From Planctomycetota bacterium (lineage in GTDB: Bacteria; Planctomycetota; Planctomycetia; Isosphaerales; Isosphaeraceae): DNA of 9,128 nucleotides. Under the pieces are notes generated by a model, which worked only from the letters and a program-made list of their open reading frames with translations, was not told the origin of the DNA and did not search any database. The position numbers and the translations under genes are program-made. Shown here one piece after another: positions 1 to 7,537 of this stretch; the first letter of the stretch is position 1; each line of letters opens with the position of its first letter. The stretch covers positions 1 through 9,128 of the forward strand of contig JAKAUH010000828.1 in the NCBI GenBank assembly GCA_021818605.1, written 5' to 3'.

Positions 1-1621
1 CCAGGCGCGCGTCGGCCTCGTCGGCCTCGGCCTGGGCCTCGGCGCGGGCCGTGCGGATGCGCTCCAGCTCCGACTCGCACGATGTCAGCTCGGATTCGCA
101 CCGATCGAGGCTCTCGACGGCCGGCACCGGCCGCGCGGCCACCTCGTCCGCCTCGCGCGGCCCGGACCAGAGGGGCAACTGCGCCACCGCCTGCGCCGCG
201 TCGCCCTCCGCCCGCTCCAGCCGCGCGCGGGCCGACTCCAGTTGGGCGTCGATGTCGCCCAGCTCGCGCGCCGGCCGCAGCGCGGCCGCCAGCGGCTCGG
301 GATCGCCGGGCTCGGCCAGGCGGTCGAGCTCGGCGCGCTCCGACTCCAGCCGCTCGGCCAGCTCGCCGACGCGCGCGTCGGCCTGCTCGCGCTCGGCCGT
401 CAACCGCGCCAACTCGCCTGCCAGCCTCGTGGTCGCCGACCGTGTCGCCCGCGTGCTTGTCGGCCGGGGCTCGATCGCCGGAAGGGATGGAGCGCTGTCC
501 GGTGCCGATGCGACGCCTTCCGCACCCTCCCCGCCGGCCGCGTTTGTCCCCAGCTCGGCGAGGATGTCGCGCGCCTCGTCCTCGATGAGGCGGAGCTGTC
601 CCTGCGCGTCGGGCAGGGCGGCGAGCGACTTGCGGTGGCCGGCCAGGCGGTCGCGGATCCGTTCGACAGCCTCGGCCTCGGCGAGCAGGTCGTCGGGGAC
701 GACCAGGGCTTCGATCTGGGTGTCGAGCTCGGCGATCGCCCGCAGCGCGGCGGCCTCGGCGGCGCGGGCCGACTCGACCGCGGCGGCCGCGCGATGGCGA
801 CGGTCGCCGAAGTCCTCCGGCAACAGCACGACCGGCCCCATCGCCTCCAGCTCCTCACGCGCCTGCCGGCGCCTCGCCAGCACGGGCAGCGCATCGGCGA
901 TCCGCTCGAGGCGCCTGCGCTCGGCGCGCTCCGAATCCAGCCGGCCCTCGACCCGCTCGAGATCCGCCGAAGCCTTTTCCAGCGCCGTGGCGTGCTCGAC
1001 CCACTCGCTGCTCGGCAGGCTCCCCGCGCGCACCGTGGCCTTCGCTTCCTTCAGCTCGGCGAGCGCGGCGTTGATCCGCGGCTTCGACGCGTTCGGCTTG
1101 AAGAGCGCCTCGAGCTCGCGGTCGAGCCGGCGCTGGACCTCGAACAGGTCCTTCAGTCCGCCGCCAGCCTGGAAGAGCAACTGCCCCAGTTCACCAGCCC
1201 CGTCGAGGATCGCCTTGCCGCCGGCGACCAGCTCGTCATGATCCAGCGCGAACCGCCGGGTGAACTCGGCCTCGGACATCCCGTCGAGGATCCGCCGGAG
1301 CGCGTCGTCGGGCAGGGGGGTGGCGCCGTCCTCGGCCAGCAGGATGTTCATGCTCCCCTTGCGGCGGACGAACGCCAGCTCGCGGCCCTCGCGATCGCGC
1401 AGCCGCATCCCCACGCGGAGCCGCGCGTAGCTGTGCAAAAAATCGTCCGGCGACTGCCCGGGAAAGCCGAAGAGCGCCTGGCGGACCGCGCGCAGGGCCG
1501 ACGACTTCCCCGCCTCGTTCGGCCCGAGGACGACGTGCAGGCCCTCACGCCCCCCCGAGAAATCCAGGGTGACGTCGGTAAACGGCCCGAACGCTTGCAA
1601 CTGAAGTTCCAGGATTTTCAT
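1..1621 (-). CDS. YhaN-like AAA ATPase with SMC/Rad50-type coiled coil (N-terminal part, runs off left edge)
   Basis: The visible 540 codons begin with the typical N-terminus of Rad50/SbcC-like ATPases: a strand MKILELQLQAFGPF, then Walker A GPNEAGKS at residues 33-40. The region LDHDELVAGGKAILDGAGELGQ (about 126-147) resembles the YhaN family, which is associated with DNA-end and repair-exonuclease functions. From about residue 155 the protein is rich in Glu, Arg, Ala and Leu in heptad-like patterns, consistent with a long coiled coil still continuing at the edge. An Ala/Pro/Ser/Thr-rich stretch at about 345-385 interrupts it. Walker B and the signature motif would lie in the missing C-terminal half. 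I chose the start at 1621 because AGGA sits six bases upstream of it; an ATG six bases earlier (1627) has no spacing. No SbcD/YhaO-type phosphoesterase gene lies upstream as it often does for this family; it may lie beyond the left edge. The family call is firm; the exact role is inferred. Confidence 0.87.
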   Translation of the reverse strand, partial: MKILELQLQAFGPFTDVTLDFSGGREGLHVVLGPNEAGKSSALRAVRQALFGFPGQSPDDFLHSYARLRVGMRLRDREGRELAFVRRKGSMNILLAEDGATPLPDDALRRILDGMSEAEFTRRFALDHDELVAGGKAILDGAGELGQLLFQAGGGLKDLFEVQRRLDRELEALFKPNASKPRINAALAELKEAKATVRAGSLPSSEWVEHATALEKASADLERVEGRLDSERAERRRLERIADALPVLARRRQAREELEAMGPVVLLPEDFGDRRHRAAAAVESARAAEAAALRAIAELDTQIEALVVPDDLLAEAEAVERIRDRLAGHRKSLAALPDAQGQLRLIEDEARDILAELGTNAAGGEGAEGVASAPDSAPSLPAIEPRPTSTRATRSATTRLAGELARLTAEREQADARVGELAERLESERAELDRLAEPGDPEPLAAALRPARELGDIDAQLESARARLERAEGDAAQAVAQLPLWSGPREADEVAARPVPAVESLDRCESELTSCESELERIRTARAEAQAEADEADARL

Positions 1622-1803
1622 GGCCATTCCTGAGACATCAACGTTTTTGGCGACCCGTCCTACCGACCCATGGAATTCATGACGCGGGACCAGGACGGCG
1701 CGGGCATCGCGGACCTGAAGCGAGTCCAGGATAGGACAGGACAGGTCGGGTCGGGTCGGGTCGGGGCCATACGCCGCCGCCCGTATCCGACGGGGTCCGC
1801 GGC
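1622..1803. other. Intergenic gap between SDR and YhaN-like gene
   Basis: These 182 bases separate the SDR stop from the YhaN-like start. They hold the pentamer array described separately. I saw no convincing -35/-10 pair and no hairpin with a T-run. A short open frame at 1670-1861 runs across the array and into the antisense of the SDR gene and is not credible. Confidence 0.6.
1726..1766 (+). repeat. Pentamer tandem array with G-quadruplex motif
   Basis: Eight 5-base units run from 1726 to 1765: CCAGG, ATAGG, ACAGG, ACAGG, then four perfect TCGGG units, followed by one more G. The four TCGGG units give G3-TC-G3-TC-G3-TC-G4 at 1748-1766, a textbook intramolecular G-quadruplex pattern with two-base loops on the plus strand; the complement is an i-motif pattern. 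The flanking genes read leftward, so the G-rich strand is their template strand. Whether it folds or regulates is inference. Confidence 0.85.
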
Positions 1804-2574
1804 TCAGAAGATCCGGGCGAGGGCGCCGCCGTCGACGATGAGGCAGGTGCCGGTGATGTAGCTGCCGGCGTCGCTGGCCAGCAGCAGCGCGGGGCCGATC
1901 AGCTCGTCGGGCTGTCCCCAGCGGCCCAGGGCCGTGCGCCGGGCGAATTCATCGCGCATCTCCTGCGAGAGCAGGCCGGCGGGCAGGTCGGTCAGGAACG
2001 GGCCTGGCGCGATGCAGTTGACGGTGATCCCGTGCACGCCCAGGTCATTGGCGCCGGCGCGGGCCAGGCCCAAAAGCGCGCTCTTGGTCGCCGAGTACGC
2101 GTTGCGCCCGGCGGCCGAGCTGAAACCCATGATCGACGAGATGTGGATGACCCGGCCCCACCTTCGTTCGATCATGCCGGGCACCAGGGCGCGGGAGAGC
2201 GCCATGCACGAGCCGAGGTTCAGTTCGACAAGCTGGTCCCAGGTTTCGTCCTCGATCCGGTCGATCGACTGGGGTTTGTTGGAGCCGGCGTTGTTGATCA
2301 GGATGTCGACCTTGCCCGCGGCCTTCAGCGTCTCGTCAGCGAGCCGCACCGCCTCGGCCCGATGGGACAGGTCGGCCACGACGTGATGGACCTGGATTTC
2401 GAGCCCCGCGCCGATCTCGGCGGCGGCTGCGCGGAGCTCGTCCTCGTGCCGGCTCGAGATGACGATGTCGGCTCCGGCCTCGGCCAGCCCGCGGGCCATC
2501 GCCTTGCCCAGTCCCTTGCTCCCGCCCGTCACCAGGGCGGTGCGTCCCGATAGATCAAAGAGGCGGCGAATCAT
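1804..2574 (-). CDS. Short-chain dehydrogenase/reductase (SDR family oxidoreductase)
   Basis: A 256-residue classical SDR, probably a cytosolic NAD(P)-dependent alcohol/ketone oxidoreductase. The Rossmann nucleotide-binding motif TGGSKGLG is at residues 16-23, D68 follows the third strand (VADLS), and NNAG is at 94-97. The catalytic set is N119, S147, Y160 and K164 (YSATK), followed by the IAPGPFLTD loop and a C-terminal TGTCLIVDGG. Basic K20 and R42 near the adenosine ribose suggest NADPH preference (inference). Substrate cannot be told; gluconate 5-dehydrogenase and 3-oxoacyl reductase relatives look alike. I chose the start at 2574 because GAGGA lies eight bases upstream, the protein then starts at the usual point before LSGRTALVTGG, and a strong promoter lies just upstream, inside any longer reading. 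It is 178 bases downstream of the rloB stop and has its own promoter. Confidence 0.93.
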   Translation of the reverse strand: MIRRLFDLSGRTALVTGGSKGLGKAMARGLAEAGADIVISSRHEDELRAAAAEIGAGLEIQVHHVVADLSHRAEAVRLADETLKAAGKVDILINNAGSNKPQSIDRIEDETWDQLVELNLGSCMALSRALVPGMIERRWGRVIHISSIMGFSSAAGRNAYSATKSALLGLARAGANDLGVHGITVNCIAPGPFLTDLPAGLLSQEMRDEFARRTALGRWGQPDELIGPALLLASDAGSYITGTCLIVDGGALARIF

Positions 2575-2752
2575 TGGGGTTTTCCTCGCTCGGGTGATGA
2601 AGTTCGCCCGGATTATACCAGCGTGCCGAGGGAGGCGGAATTCGGTGGGCGGTCGGCTTTCGCGAGGGGCTGGTGGCATGATTCGGAGGCCGGGACGCAT
2701 CGCGATGGCGTTCACGGCCGACGGAGCAGGCGGCCGCCAGCGATCCGTCACG
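2575..2752. other. Intergenic gap between rloB and the SDR gene
   Basis: This 178-base gap holds the SDR promoter and ribosome binding site. Just past the rloB stop is a short perfect palindrome (GGCGGCCGCC), with no T-run and no clear terminator. The SDR frame stays open through the gap, but the promoter inside it argues that it is not translated. Confidence 0.6.
2612..2620 (-). promoter_or_regulatory. Extended -10 promoter of the SDR gene
   Basis: On the minus strand this reads TGGTATAAT: a perfect TATAAT preceded by the TGn extension. At 17-base spacing the -35 is poor (TTCCGC), which fits an extended -10 promoter. It predicts a leader of about 30 bases ending at the start codon at 2574, with GAGGA in between. 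It stands out against the GC-rich background. Confidence 0.6.
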
Positions 2753-3508
2753 TTAGCCTGACCGTTTTCTCGTCCTGCTCGAGCCTCGCCGGCCCGCGCT
2801 CTTCTTCGGCGCTTCCTCGATTGGAGGGAACCGTCGCTGGAATTCCTCGATCGTCATCCCGGCGACCTCGAGCAGCCTCTCGACCAGCTCGTGCAGGGTC
2901 GTGGCTGGGTTGCAGTCGATGGACCTCGGCGTATTCTGCCACTGGGAGCGATGGATCTGCCGGGAATGGTCGATCGCCGCGGGGATCCGGTGGGCGAGCT
3001 GGCCGAAGTAATCGATGCTCTTTGAGTAGTTTTTGATATGCTTGCTCAGGAATGACCGGATCGCCGCGAAGCCGGCGAAGCTGCAGCCGATGCGTTCGAA
3101 GTGCAGGAGCAGCCAGTATTCGAAGCAGGGGTTCGACCAGGCCAGCTTCAACCCGGTTGCGTTCGCCCGGGCGACTCCCCTGTCCCACGAGGGGTTATCG
3201 GGGCAGCATTCGGTGTCAGCCACACACCAGACCTCGTCGAACGGCGCTCGCCGGTTGCTTTCCTCAGCCTCGGCCTCCCTCTGCTTCCTGCGCCGGATCG
3301 CCTCGTCGACGAGGCCGACGATCTCCGCCCCCTGGCCGACGATCTCGACCTCGACCGTGTTCAGGCCGATCCCGCGCCGGAGCGACCCCAGGTAATTCGG
3401 CTCGGTCTCGACCCCCTCGCAAACGATCAGGAGGCATTCGCGGGGCTTGCGAGACGGGCCCCTGCGCGCCAGGTCGGACTCGGGCCGGACTCGGTGACGA
3501 CGACTCAT
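2753..3508 (-). CDS. rloB: RloB-family TOPRIM-type protein, second gene of an RloAB/AbiL-like pair
   Basis: A 251-residue protein with RloB family hallmarks. After a basic N-terminus come LLIVCEGVETEPNYL (26-40), with the TOPRIM-like glutamate E31, then FDEVWCVADTE (90-100) and the signature SNPCFEYWLLLHFE (125-138). A late helix, NPATTLHELVERL, is at 200-212. The TOPRIM fold suggests a metal-dependent nuclease-type effector; RloB proteins occur in type I restriction loci and with AAA ATPases in abortive-infection systems of the AbiL kind (family knowledge). The C-terminus (235-251) is strongly basic (KKSAGRRGSSRTRKRSG), suiting nucleic-acid contact. The second acidic motif is D98-T-E100 rather than the more usual D-x-D. 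The start at 3508 has GGAGA nine bases upstream; an ATG at 3562 would add 18 residues not typical of the family. It lies 63 bases after the ATPase stop, on the same strand, probably co-transcribed. Confidence 0.88.
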   Translation of the reverse strand: MSRRHRVRPESDLARRGPSRKPRECLLIVCEGVETEPNYLGSLRRGIGLNTVEVEIVGQGAEIVGLVDEAIRRRKQREAEAEESNRRAPFDEVWCVADTECCPDNPSWDRGVARANATGLKLAWSNPCFEYWLLLHFERIGCSFAGFAAIRSFLSKHIKNYSKSIDYFGQLAHRIPAAIDHSRQIHRSQWQNTPRSIDCNPATTLHELVERLLEVAGMTIEEFQRRFPPIEEAPKKSAGRRGSSRTRKRSG

Positions 3509-3571
3509 CGGCCAACTTCTCCGCAAGGCTCGAAGGCAGAGTCCCCTCGCAGGCTTCAGCACACGGGCTGG

Positions 3572-4897
3572 CTATCGTCGCCGACGGACGGGCTCGGGCT
3601 CGTCCGGCGTCTGGGGCGCGGGCGGGAACGGGAATCGCTCGACCACGGGTGTCGCCCCATAGCGACCGGCGAGGTAGCCCTTCAGCAGGGGCTCGCCCTT
3701 CCTGACGCTAAAGTCCTGGAGCGAATAGAGGTCGGTCGCGCCGGCCTCGTCCTTCGCGGTGAACCAGACCTGATCGCGGCGGAGGAGCGTCGGATCCAGC
3801 AGGCTCGTGTCGTGCGTTGTGAAGACGAGCTGAGCCCCGTTCGGATTCGTCGCCGGGTTGTTGAACAAGTGAACGATCTCGCGGGTGATGTGGGCGTGAA
3901 GGCTCGTATCCAGCTCGTCCATGATCAGGATCGCCCCTTCATGGAGAACGTCGTAGATCGGGCCCAGAAGCTCGAACATCCGCTGAGTTCCGTCGGATTC
4001 CATCTCCAGATCCCACTCGACATCGCCCGCCGATCCCGAGACCCTGCGCCTCGTGCGGACGTCCACCGTAGGCGACCCCACATACTTGTCTATAATGTAT
4101 TTTCGCACATCGGGATCCAAAGCCGGGTGAAGCCGAAGATCGTCACTGCCGATCTTGCCCTCCTGGGCGATCACTCGACTAATCCCGAGGTCGGCGGCAC
4201 GAAGGACGTCGGAAAGCCATTCCAAGAAAACTGCATTCTTGAGGGCCTGGCGCCGAGTAAAAGAGTTGATGTCCATCCTGCGTGGCAAGACTCTCAGTTT
4301 CCTGCGGAACCACTCATAGATGGGCTCAATCTGCGGGTGATTCCACTTGGCGGCGACCGAGAGGAACAGAGCTTCGGGGAGCGTCTTCTCGGCGAGTTGC
4401 CGCTTGTCTCCTCGCAGATGCGTGCGGCTGAATGCCCACTCCGGATTCCCGGCCCTGTCCCACGTCCTGTGGAACCATTCCTGCGGCTTCCCCCTGGGAT
4501 AGGCGATCAGCCATTCCTCGTGGACCCGCTCCTGCGAGACCACGAAGCCATACTGGTGGCGCACGCCGCCGAACAGGAACGTGATCTCGAACTCGCTCGG
4601 CTCCCTGGCCAGTTTGGGGTCGAGCAGAAAGGGCAAGACCGCGATCTTCTCTCCCTCCTCGCGGGCTTCCGTGGACCGGAGCACGAAGGATCGAAAGAAG
4701 CCGAAGGCGTGGACCAGGTTGCTCTTGCCCGAGGCATTCGCCCCGTAGATCGCCGCGCTGCGGAGCAATGGGGCGCGTTCGAACCCCTCCGCGTCCATCG
4801 TGTTCCCAGGGAGTTCCTTTCCGGGGCCGGCGACCAGGGTGAACCGCTTCTCGGCGGCGTAGGAACGGAAGTTTCGGAGTCGAAATTCGAGAAGCAT
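3572..4897 (-). CDS. rloA: AAA family ATPase (RloA/OLD-like), first gene of the RloAB/AbiL-like pair
   Basis: A 441-residue ATPase of the AAA_15/AAA_21 (OLD-ABC-like) group. It opens with MLLEFRLRNFRSY, then Walker A GANASGKS at 52-59. The ABC-type signature ESDGTQR is at 300-306 and Walker B ILIMDE at 323-328, with catalytic-type E328. The D-loop LDTSLH follows, and the switch histidine is H362 (FTTHD). All nucleotide-binding elements look intact. The middle (about 90-290) is the variable region of such proteins. The last 20 or so residues are Pro/Glu-rich and end in RRRR. I see no C-terminal TOPRIM domain, so this is not a full OLD nuclease; the TOPRIM part appears to be supplied by the adjacent RloB. 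The start at 4897 is supported by GGAG seven bases upstream; a TTG at 4915 is the alternative. The likely role is sensing and gating of an RloB effector in phage defence, inferred from family and pairing. Confidence 0.88.
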   Translation of the reverse strand: MLLEFRLRNFRSYAAEKRFTLVAGPGKELPGNTMDAEGFERAPLLRSAAIYGANASGKSNLVHAFGFFRSFVLRSTEAREEGEKIAVLPFLLDPKLAREPSEFEITFLFGGVRHQYGFVVSQERVHEEWLIAYPRGKPQEWFHRTWDRAGNPEWAFSRTHLRGDKRQLAEKTLPEALFLSVAAKWNHPQIEPIYEWFRRKLRVLPRRMDINSFTRRQALKNAVFLEWLSDVLRAADLGISRVIAQEGKIGSDDLRLHPALDPDVRKYIIDKYVGSPTVDVRTRRRVSGSAGDVEWDLEMESDGTQRMFELLGPIYDVLHEGAILIMDELDTSLHAHITREIVHLFNNPATNPNGAQLVFTTHDTSLLDPTLLRRDQVWFTAKDEAGATDLYSLQDFSVRKGEPLLKGYLAGRYGATPVVERFPFPPAPQTPDEPEPVRRRR

Positions 4898-4959
4898 TTT
4901 CGAGCTCCGCAGCAAAGACGGGACGATTTTTGACGAAATCCGTCGGAATCACCGTCCAG

Positions 4960-4987
4960 ATTGTAACGGCTGTCCGAGAAGAGGCAA
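4960..4987 (-). promoter_or_regulatory. Sigma70-type promoter for the rloA-rloB cassette
   Basis: Read leftward, TTGCCT (4982-4987) and TACAAT (4960-4965) are separated by 16 bases, close to the TTGACA/TATAAT consensus. The predicted transcript starts near 4953, giving a leader of about 55 bases before the ATPase start at 4897. It lies between the AKR stop and rloA, so the pair can be transcribed independently of the AKR gene. Confidence 0.55.
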
Positions 4988-5000
4988 GAGGGAGGTTGTC

Positions 5001-5026
5001 CCCGCTCGCAGTGCGTGCGACGCGGG
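5001..5026 (-). terminator. GC-rich hairpin downstream of the AKR gene (candidate terminator without T-run)
   Basis: CCCGC-TCGCA (5001-5010) pairs with TGCGA-(C)-GCGGG (5016-5026): ten base pairs with one bulged C and a five-base loop. It begins about 19 bases past the AKR stop and ends before the rloA promoter. On the leftward transcript no U-run follows, so it may act as a pausing or mRNA-stabilising hairpin rather than a factor-independent terminator. On the plus strand three Ts follow it, but no plus-strand gene ends there. Confidence 0.45.
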
Positions 5027-5044
5027 TTTCGCGGCCGCGCGCGA

Positions 5045-6073
<1,029 letters not shown>

Positions 6074-6083
6074 GATGAGTTTT

Positions 6084-6132
6084 CAGTGGTCAGTGGTCAG
6101 TGGTCAGTGGTCAGTGGTCAGTGGTCAGTGGG
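6084..6132. repeat. CAGTGGT heptamer tandem array
   Basis: Six perfect copies of CAGTGGT run from 6084 to 6125, followed by a degenerate seventh (CAGTGGG, 6126-6132). The array starts 10 bases upstream of the AKR start codon and covers the 3' end of the upstream Uma2 gene, whose TGA stop (6118-6120) is formed across the join of copies five and six. Heptamer arrays of this type are common in some planctomycetes and cyanobacteria (general knowledge). The copy number is likely to vary by slippage. Confidence 0.95.
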
Positions 6133-6771
6133 ATTCCGGTGCGGGTCCGTTGGCGGCGTCGAGGCGGGCGGCTCGGCGGTTGGGGCCTGGCGGGGCAGGA
6201 TGCCGCCGAGGCGGCAGCGGAAGCCCGGGAGGATGTCCTCGCCGGAGAGGTCGTCGTCCTCGCGCACCAGGGCGGGCGGTCCGTCGAGGCGGAACGCCCG
6301 CGCCCGGCGCTGATTGGGATAGATCACCCAGATCAGGGGTACGCCGGCCATTTGATAATCCGTAAGCTTCTCCTCGAGCTGCTCGGCCAGGTCGCCCGGC
6401 GAGACCACCTCGACGACCAGGTCGGGCACGATCCGGATCCAGCCCTTTGGCGAGGCGTCTCCAGGTAGTCGGCCTTTCTTGACGAACGAGATATCCGGCT
6501 TGCGCACCTGCCTGGGATCATGCGGGAAGCACTGGTAGCCGTTGTCGGCCCCCCAGACGATTCCCAGGTCGTTCTCGTCGCAGAAGCGGTCGAGACGCGT
6601 GCAGAGCCGCGTCCCGATCCGGCTGGATTCCGCTCCCATGTGGCGCTCCACCAGTCGGCCGCCGACCAGCTCGTAATCCTTGGAGTCGGACATGTTCAGC
6701 AGGTCGTCCGGCGTGTAGCGGACGTCGGTCCTGGTCTCGGTCTCGGTCTCGGTCGCGACGGCCGTGCTCAT
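6118..6771 (-). CDS. Uma2 family (DUF820) endonuclease-like protein, paralogue 1
   Basis: A 217-residue protein of the Uma2 family, which has a PD-(D/E)XK restriction-endonuclease-like fold; biological roles are mostly unknown. The entry YTPDDLLNM (19-27) and ELVGGRLVER (34-43) are typical. Likely active-site residues are D93 (RKPDISFV), E121 (PDLVVEVVSP) and K135 (EEKLTDY), followed by AGVPLIWVIYP (142-152). The N-terminus carries Thr-Glu repeats (TETETETRT) from a TCTCGG hexamer run at 6735-6752. A 23-residue tail after ILPRQ is Pro/Thr-rich, absent from paralogue 2, and ends in the heptamer array. The start at 6771 has GGAGG eight bases upstream (6780-6784) and matches the paralogue. It lies 44 bases before the AKR gene. 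Family assignment is strong; nuclease activity is inferred. Confidence 0.9.
   Translation of the reverse strand: MSTAVATETETETRTDVRYTPDDLLNMSDSKDYELVGGRLVERHMGAESSRIGTRLCTRLDRFCDENDLGIVWGADNGYQCFPHDPRQVRKPDISFVKKGRLPGDASPKGWIRIVPDLVVEVVSPGDLAEQLEEKLTDYQMAGVPLIWVIYPNQRRARAFRLDGPPALVREDDDLSGEDILPGFRCRLGGILPRQAPTAEPPASTPPTDPHRNPTDH
6735..6752. repeat. TCTCGG hexamer run inside Uma2 paralogue 1
   Basis: Three perfect TCTCGG copies encode Thr-Glu dipeptides near the N-terminus. Paralogue 2 lacks the full run and is two residues shorter here, which points to slippage after duplication. Confidence 0.8.
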
Positions 6772-6814
6772 GGGGCGGGCCTCCGTCGTCCTCGGGTCCT
6801 GTTCGTGGTGGTTG

Positions 6815-6823
6815 ATTGTTGCA
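6815..6823 (-). promoter_or_regulatory. Candidate extended -10 element of Uma2 paralogue 1
   Basis: Read leftward: TGCAACAAT, 43 bases before the start codon. It aligns with TGCTACAAT before paralogue 2, within a leader homologous between the two genes. No convincing -35 is seen. Confidence 0.35.
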
Positions 6824-6881
6824 TCGGGGCAAGCCGGCCGCCGTCAATCGTGGCGTCCGGCGCGCGACCGGGCCATGCTGT

Positions 6882-7484
6882 TCAGGCCGGCCCGGCGTTC
6901 TGGTCCTGGCGGGGCAGGATGTCGCCGAGGCGGCAGCGGAAGCCCGGGAGGATGTCCTCGCCGGAGAGGTCGTCGTCCTCGCGCACCAGGGCGGGCGGTC
7001 CGTCGAGGCGGAACACTCGCGCCCGGCGCTGATTGGGATAGATCACCCAGACCAAAGGCACGCCGGCCTTGCGGTAGTCCTCCAGCTTCTCCTCGAGTTC
7101 TTCCGCCAGATCGCCGGGCGAGACCACCTCGACGGCCAGGTCGGGCACGATCCGGATCCAGCCCTTCGGCGACTTGTTCTCGGGCAGTCGGCCCTTCCTG
7201 ATGAACGAGACATCGGGCTTGCGCACCTGTTTTGGATCATGCGGGAAGCATTGGTAGCCGTTGTCGGCCGGCCAGAGTTTTCCCAGGTCGTGCTCGCGGC
7301 AGAACAGGCGGAGGAGGAAATAAAGGTTTCCACCGATCTCGCTCGATTCGGCTCCCATGTGGCGCTCCACCAGTCGGCCGCCGACCAGCTCGTAATCCTT
7401 GGAGTCGGACATGTTCAGCAGGTCGTCCGGCGTGTAGCGGACATCGATCTCGGTCCTGGTCTCGGTCGCGACGGCCGTGCTCAT
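6882..7484 (-). CDS. Uma2 family (DUF820) endonuclease-like protein, paralogue 2
   Basis: A 200-residue Uma2 protein and close paralogue of the gene just downstream. It has the same entry YTPDDLLNM (17-25), likely active-site residues D91 (RKPDVSFI), E119 (PDLAVEVVSP) and K133 (EEKLEDY), and AGVPLVWVIYP. It ends shortly after ILPRQ with DQNAGPA. The stretch after MGAESS (EIGGNLYFLLRLFCREHDLGKLW) differs strongly from paralogue 1, while the flanking parts are almost identical. The start at 7484 is supported by GGAGG eight bases upstream (7493-7497) and by alignment. The frame stays open upstream to 7985, but that part runs antisense to the membrane-protein gene and across the promoter, so it is not coding. 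It is divergent from the plus-strand gene at 7639, with 154 bases between. Confidence 0.9.
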   Translation of the reverse strand: MSTAVATETRTEIDVRYTPDDLLNMSDSKDYELVGGRLVERHMGAESSEIGGNLYFLLRLFCREHDLGKLWPADNGYQCFPHDPKQVRKPDVSFIRKGRLPENKSPKGWIRIVPDLAVEVVSPGDLAEELEEKLEDYRKAGVPLVWVIYPNQRRARVFRLDGPPALVREDDDLSGEDILPGFRCRLGDILPRQDQNAGPA

Positions 7485-7537
7485 GGGGCGGCCCTCCGTC
7501 GTTCGTCCTCGGGCGCGGGGTCTGTTCATCGCGGTCG

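Noticed and set aside
242..1633. Plus-strand open frame of 463 codons at the left end
   Set aside because: It is antisense to the YhaN-like gene, which has a Walker A motif and a coiled-coil pattern. The plus-strand product is low-complexity and resembles no family.
2725..2745. GGCGGCCGCC palindrome as the rloB terminator
   Set aside because: The perfect part has no loop, the flanks do not extend the stem, and no T-run follows.
2575..2751. In-frame N-terminal extension of the SDR
   Set aside because: The extra 59 residues are Pro/Arg-rich and unlike SDR N-termini, and the TATAAT promoter lies inside. GAGGA before 2574 supports the short form.
4898..4915. TTG start for the ATPase at 4915
   Set aside because: The ATG at 4897 has GGAG seven bases upstream and gives the usual short N-terminus before the first strand.
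3101..4933. Plus-strand open frame of 610 codons
   Set aside because: It is antisense to the ATPase and RloB genes, whose motifs are unmistakable on the minus strand. The plus-strand translation shows no domain pattern. Long antisense frames are expected at this GC content.
5029..5044. Palindrome around CGCGGCCGCG as a regulator site
   Set aside because: Short GC palindromes are frequent by chance in this composition; there is no paired site and no nearby regulator gene.
6084..6132. CRISPR-like repeat
   Set aside because: The units are seven bases long, directly adjacent and without spacers, so this is a simple tandem array.
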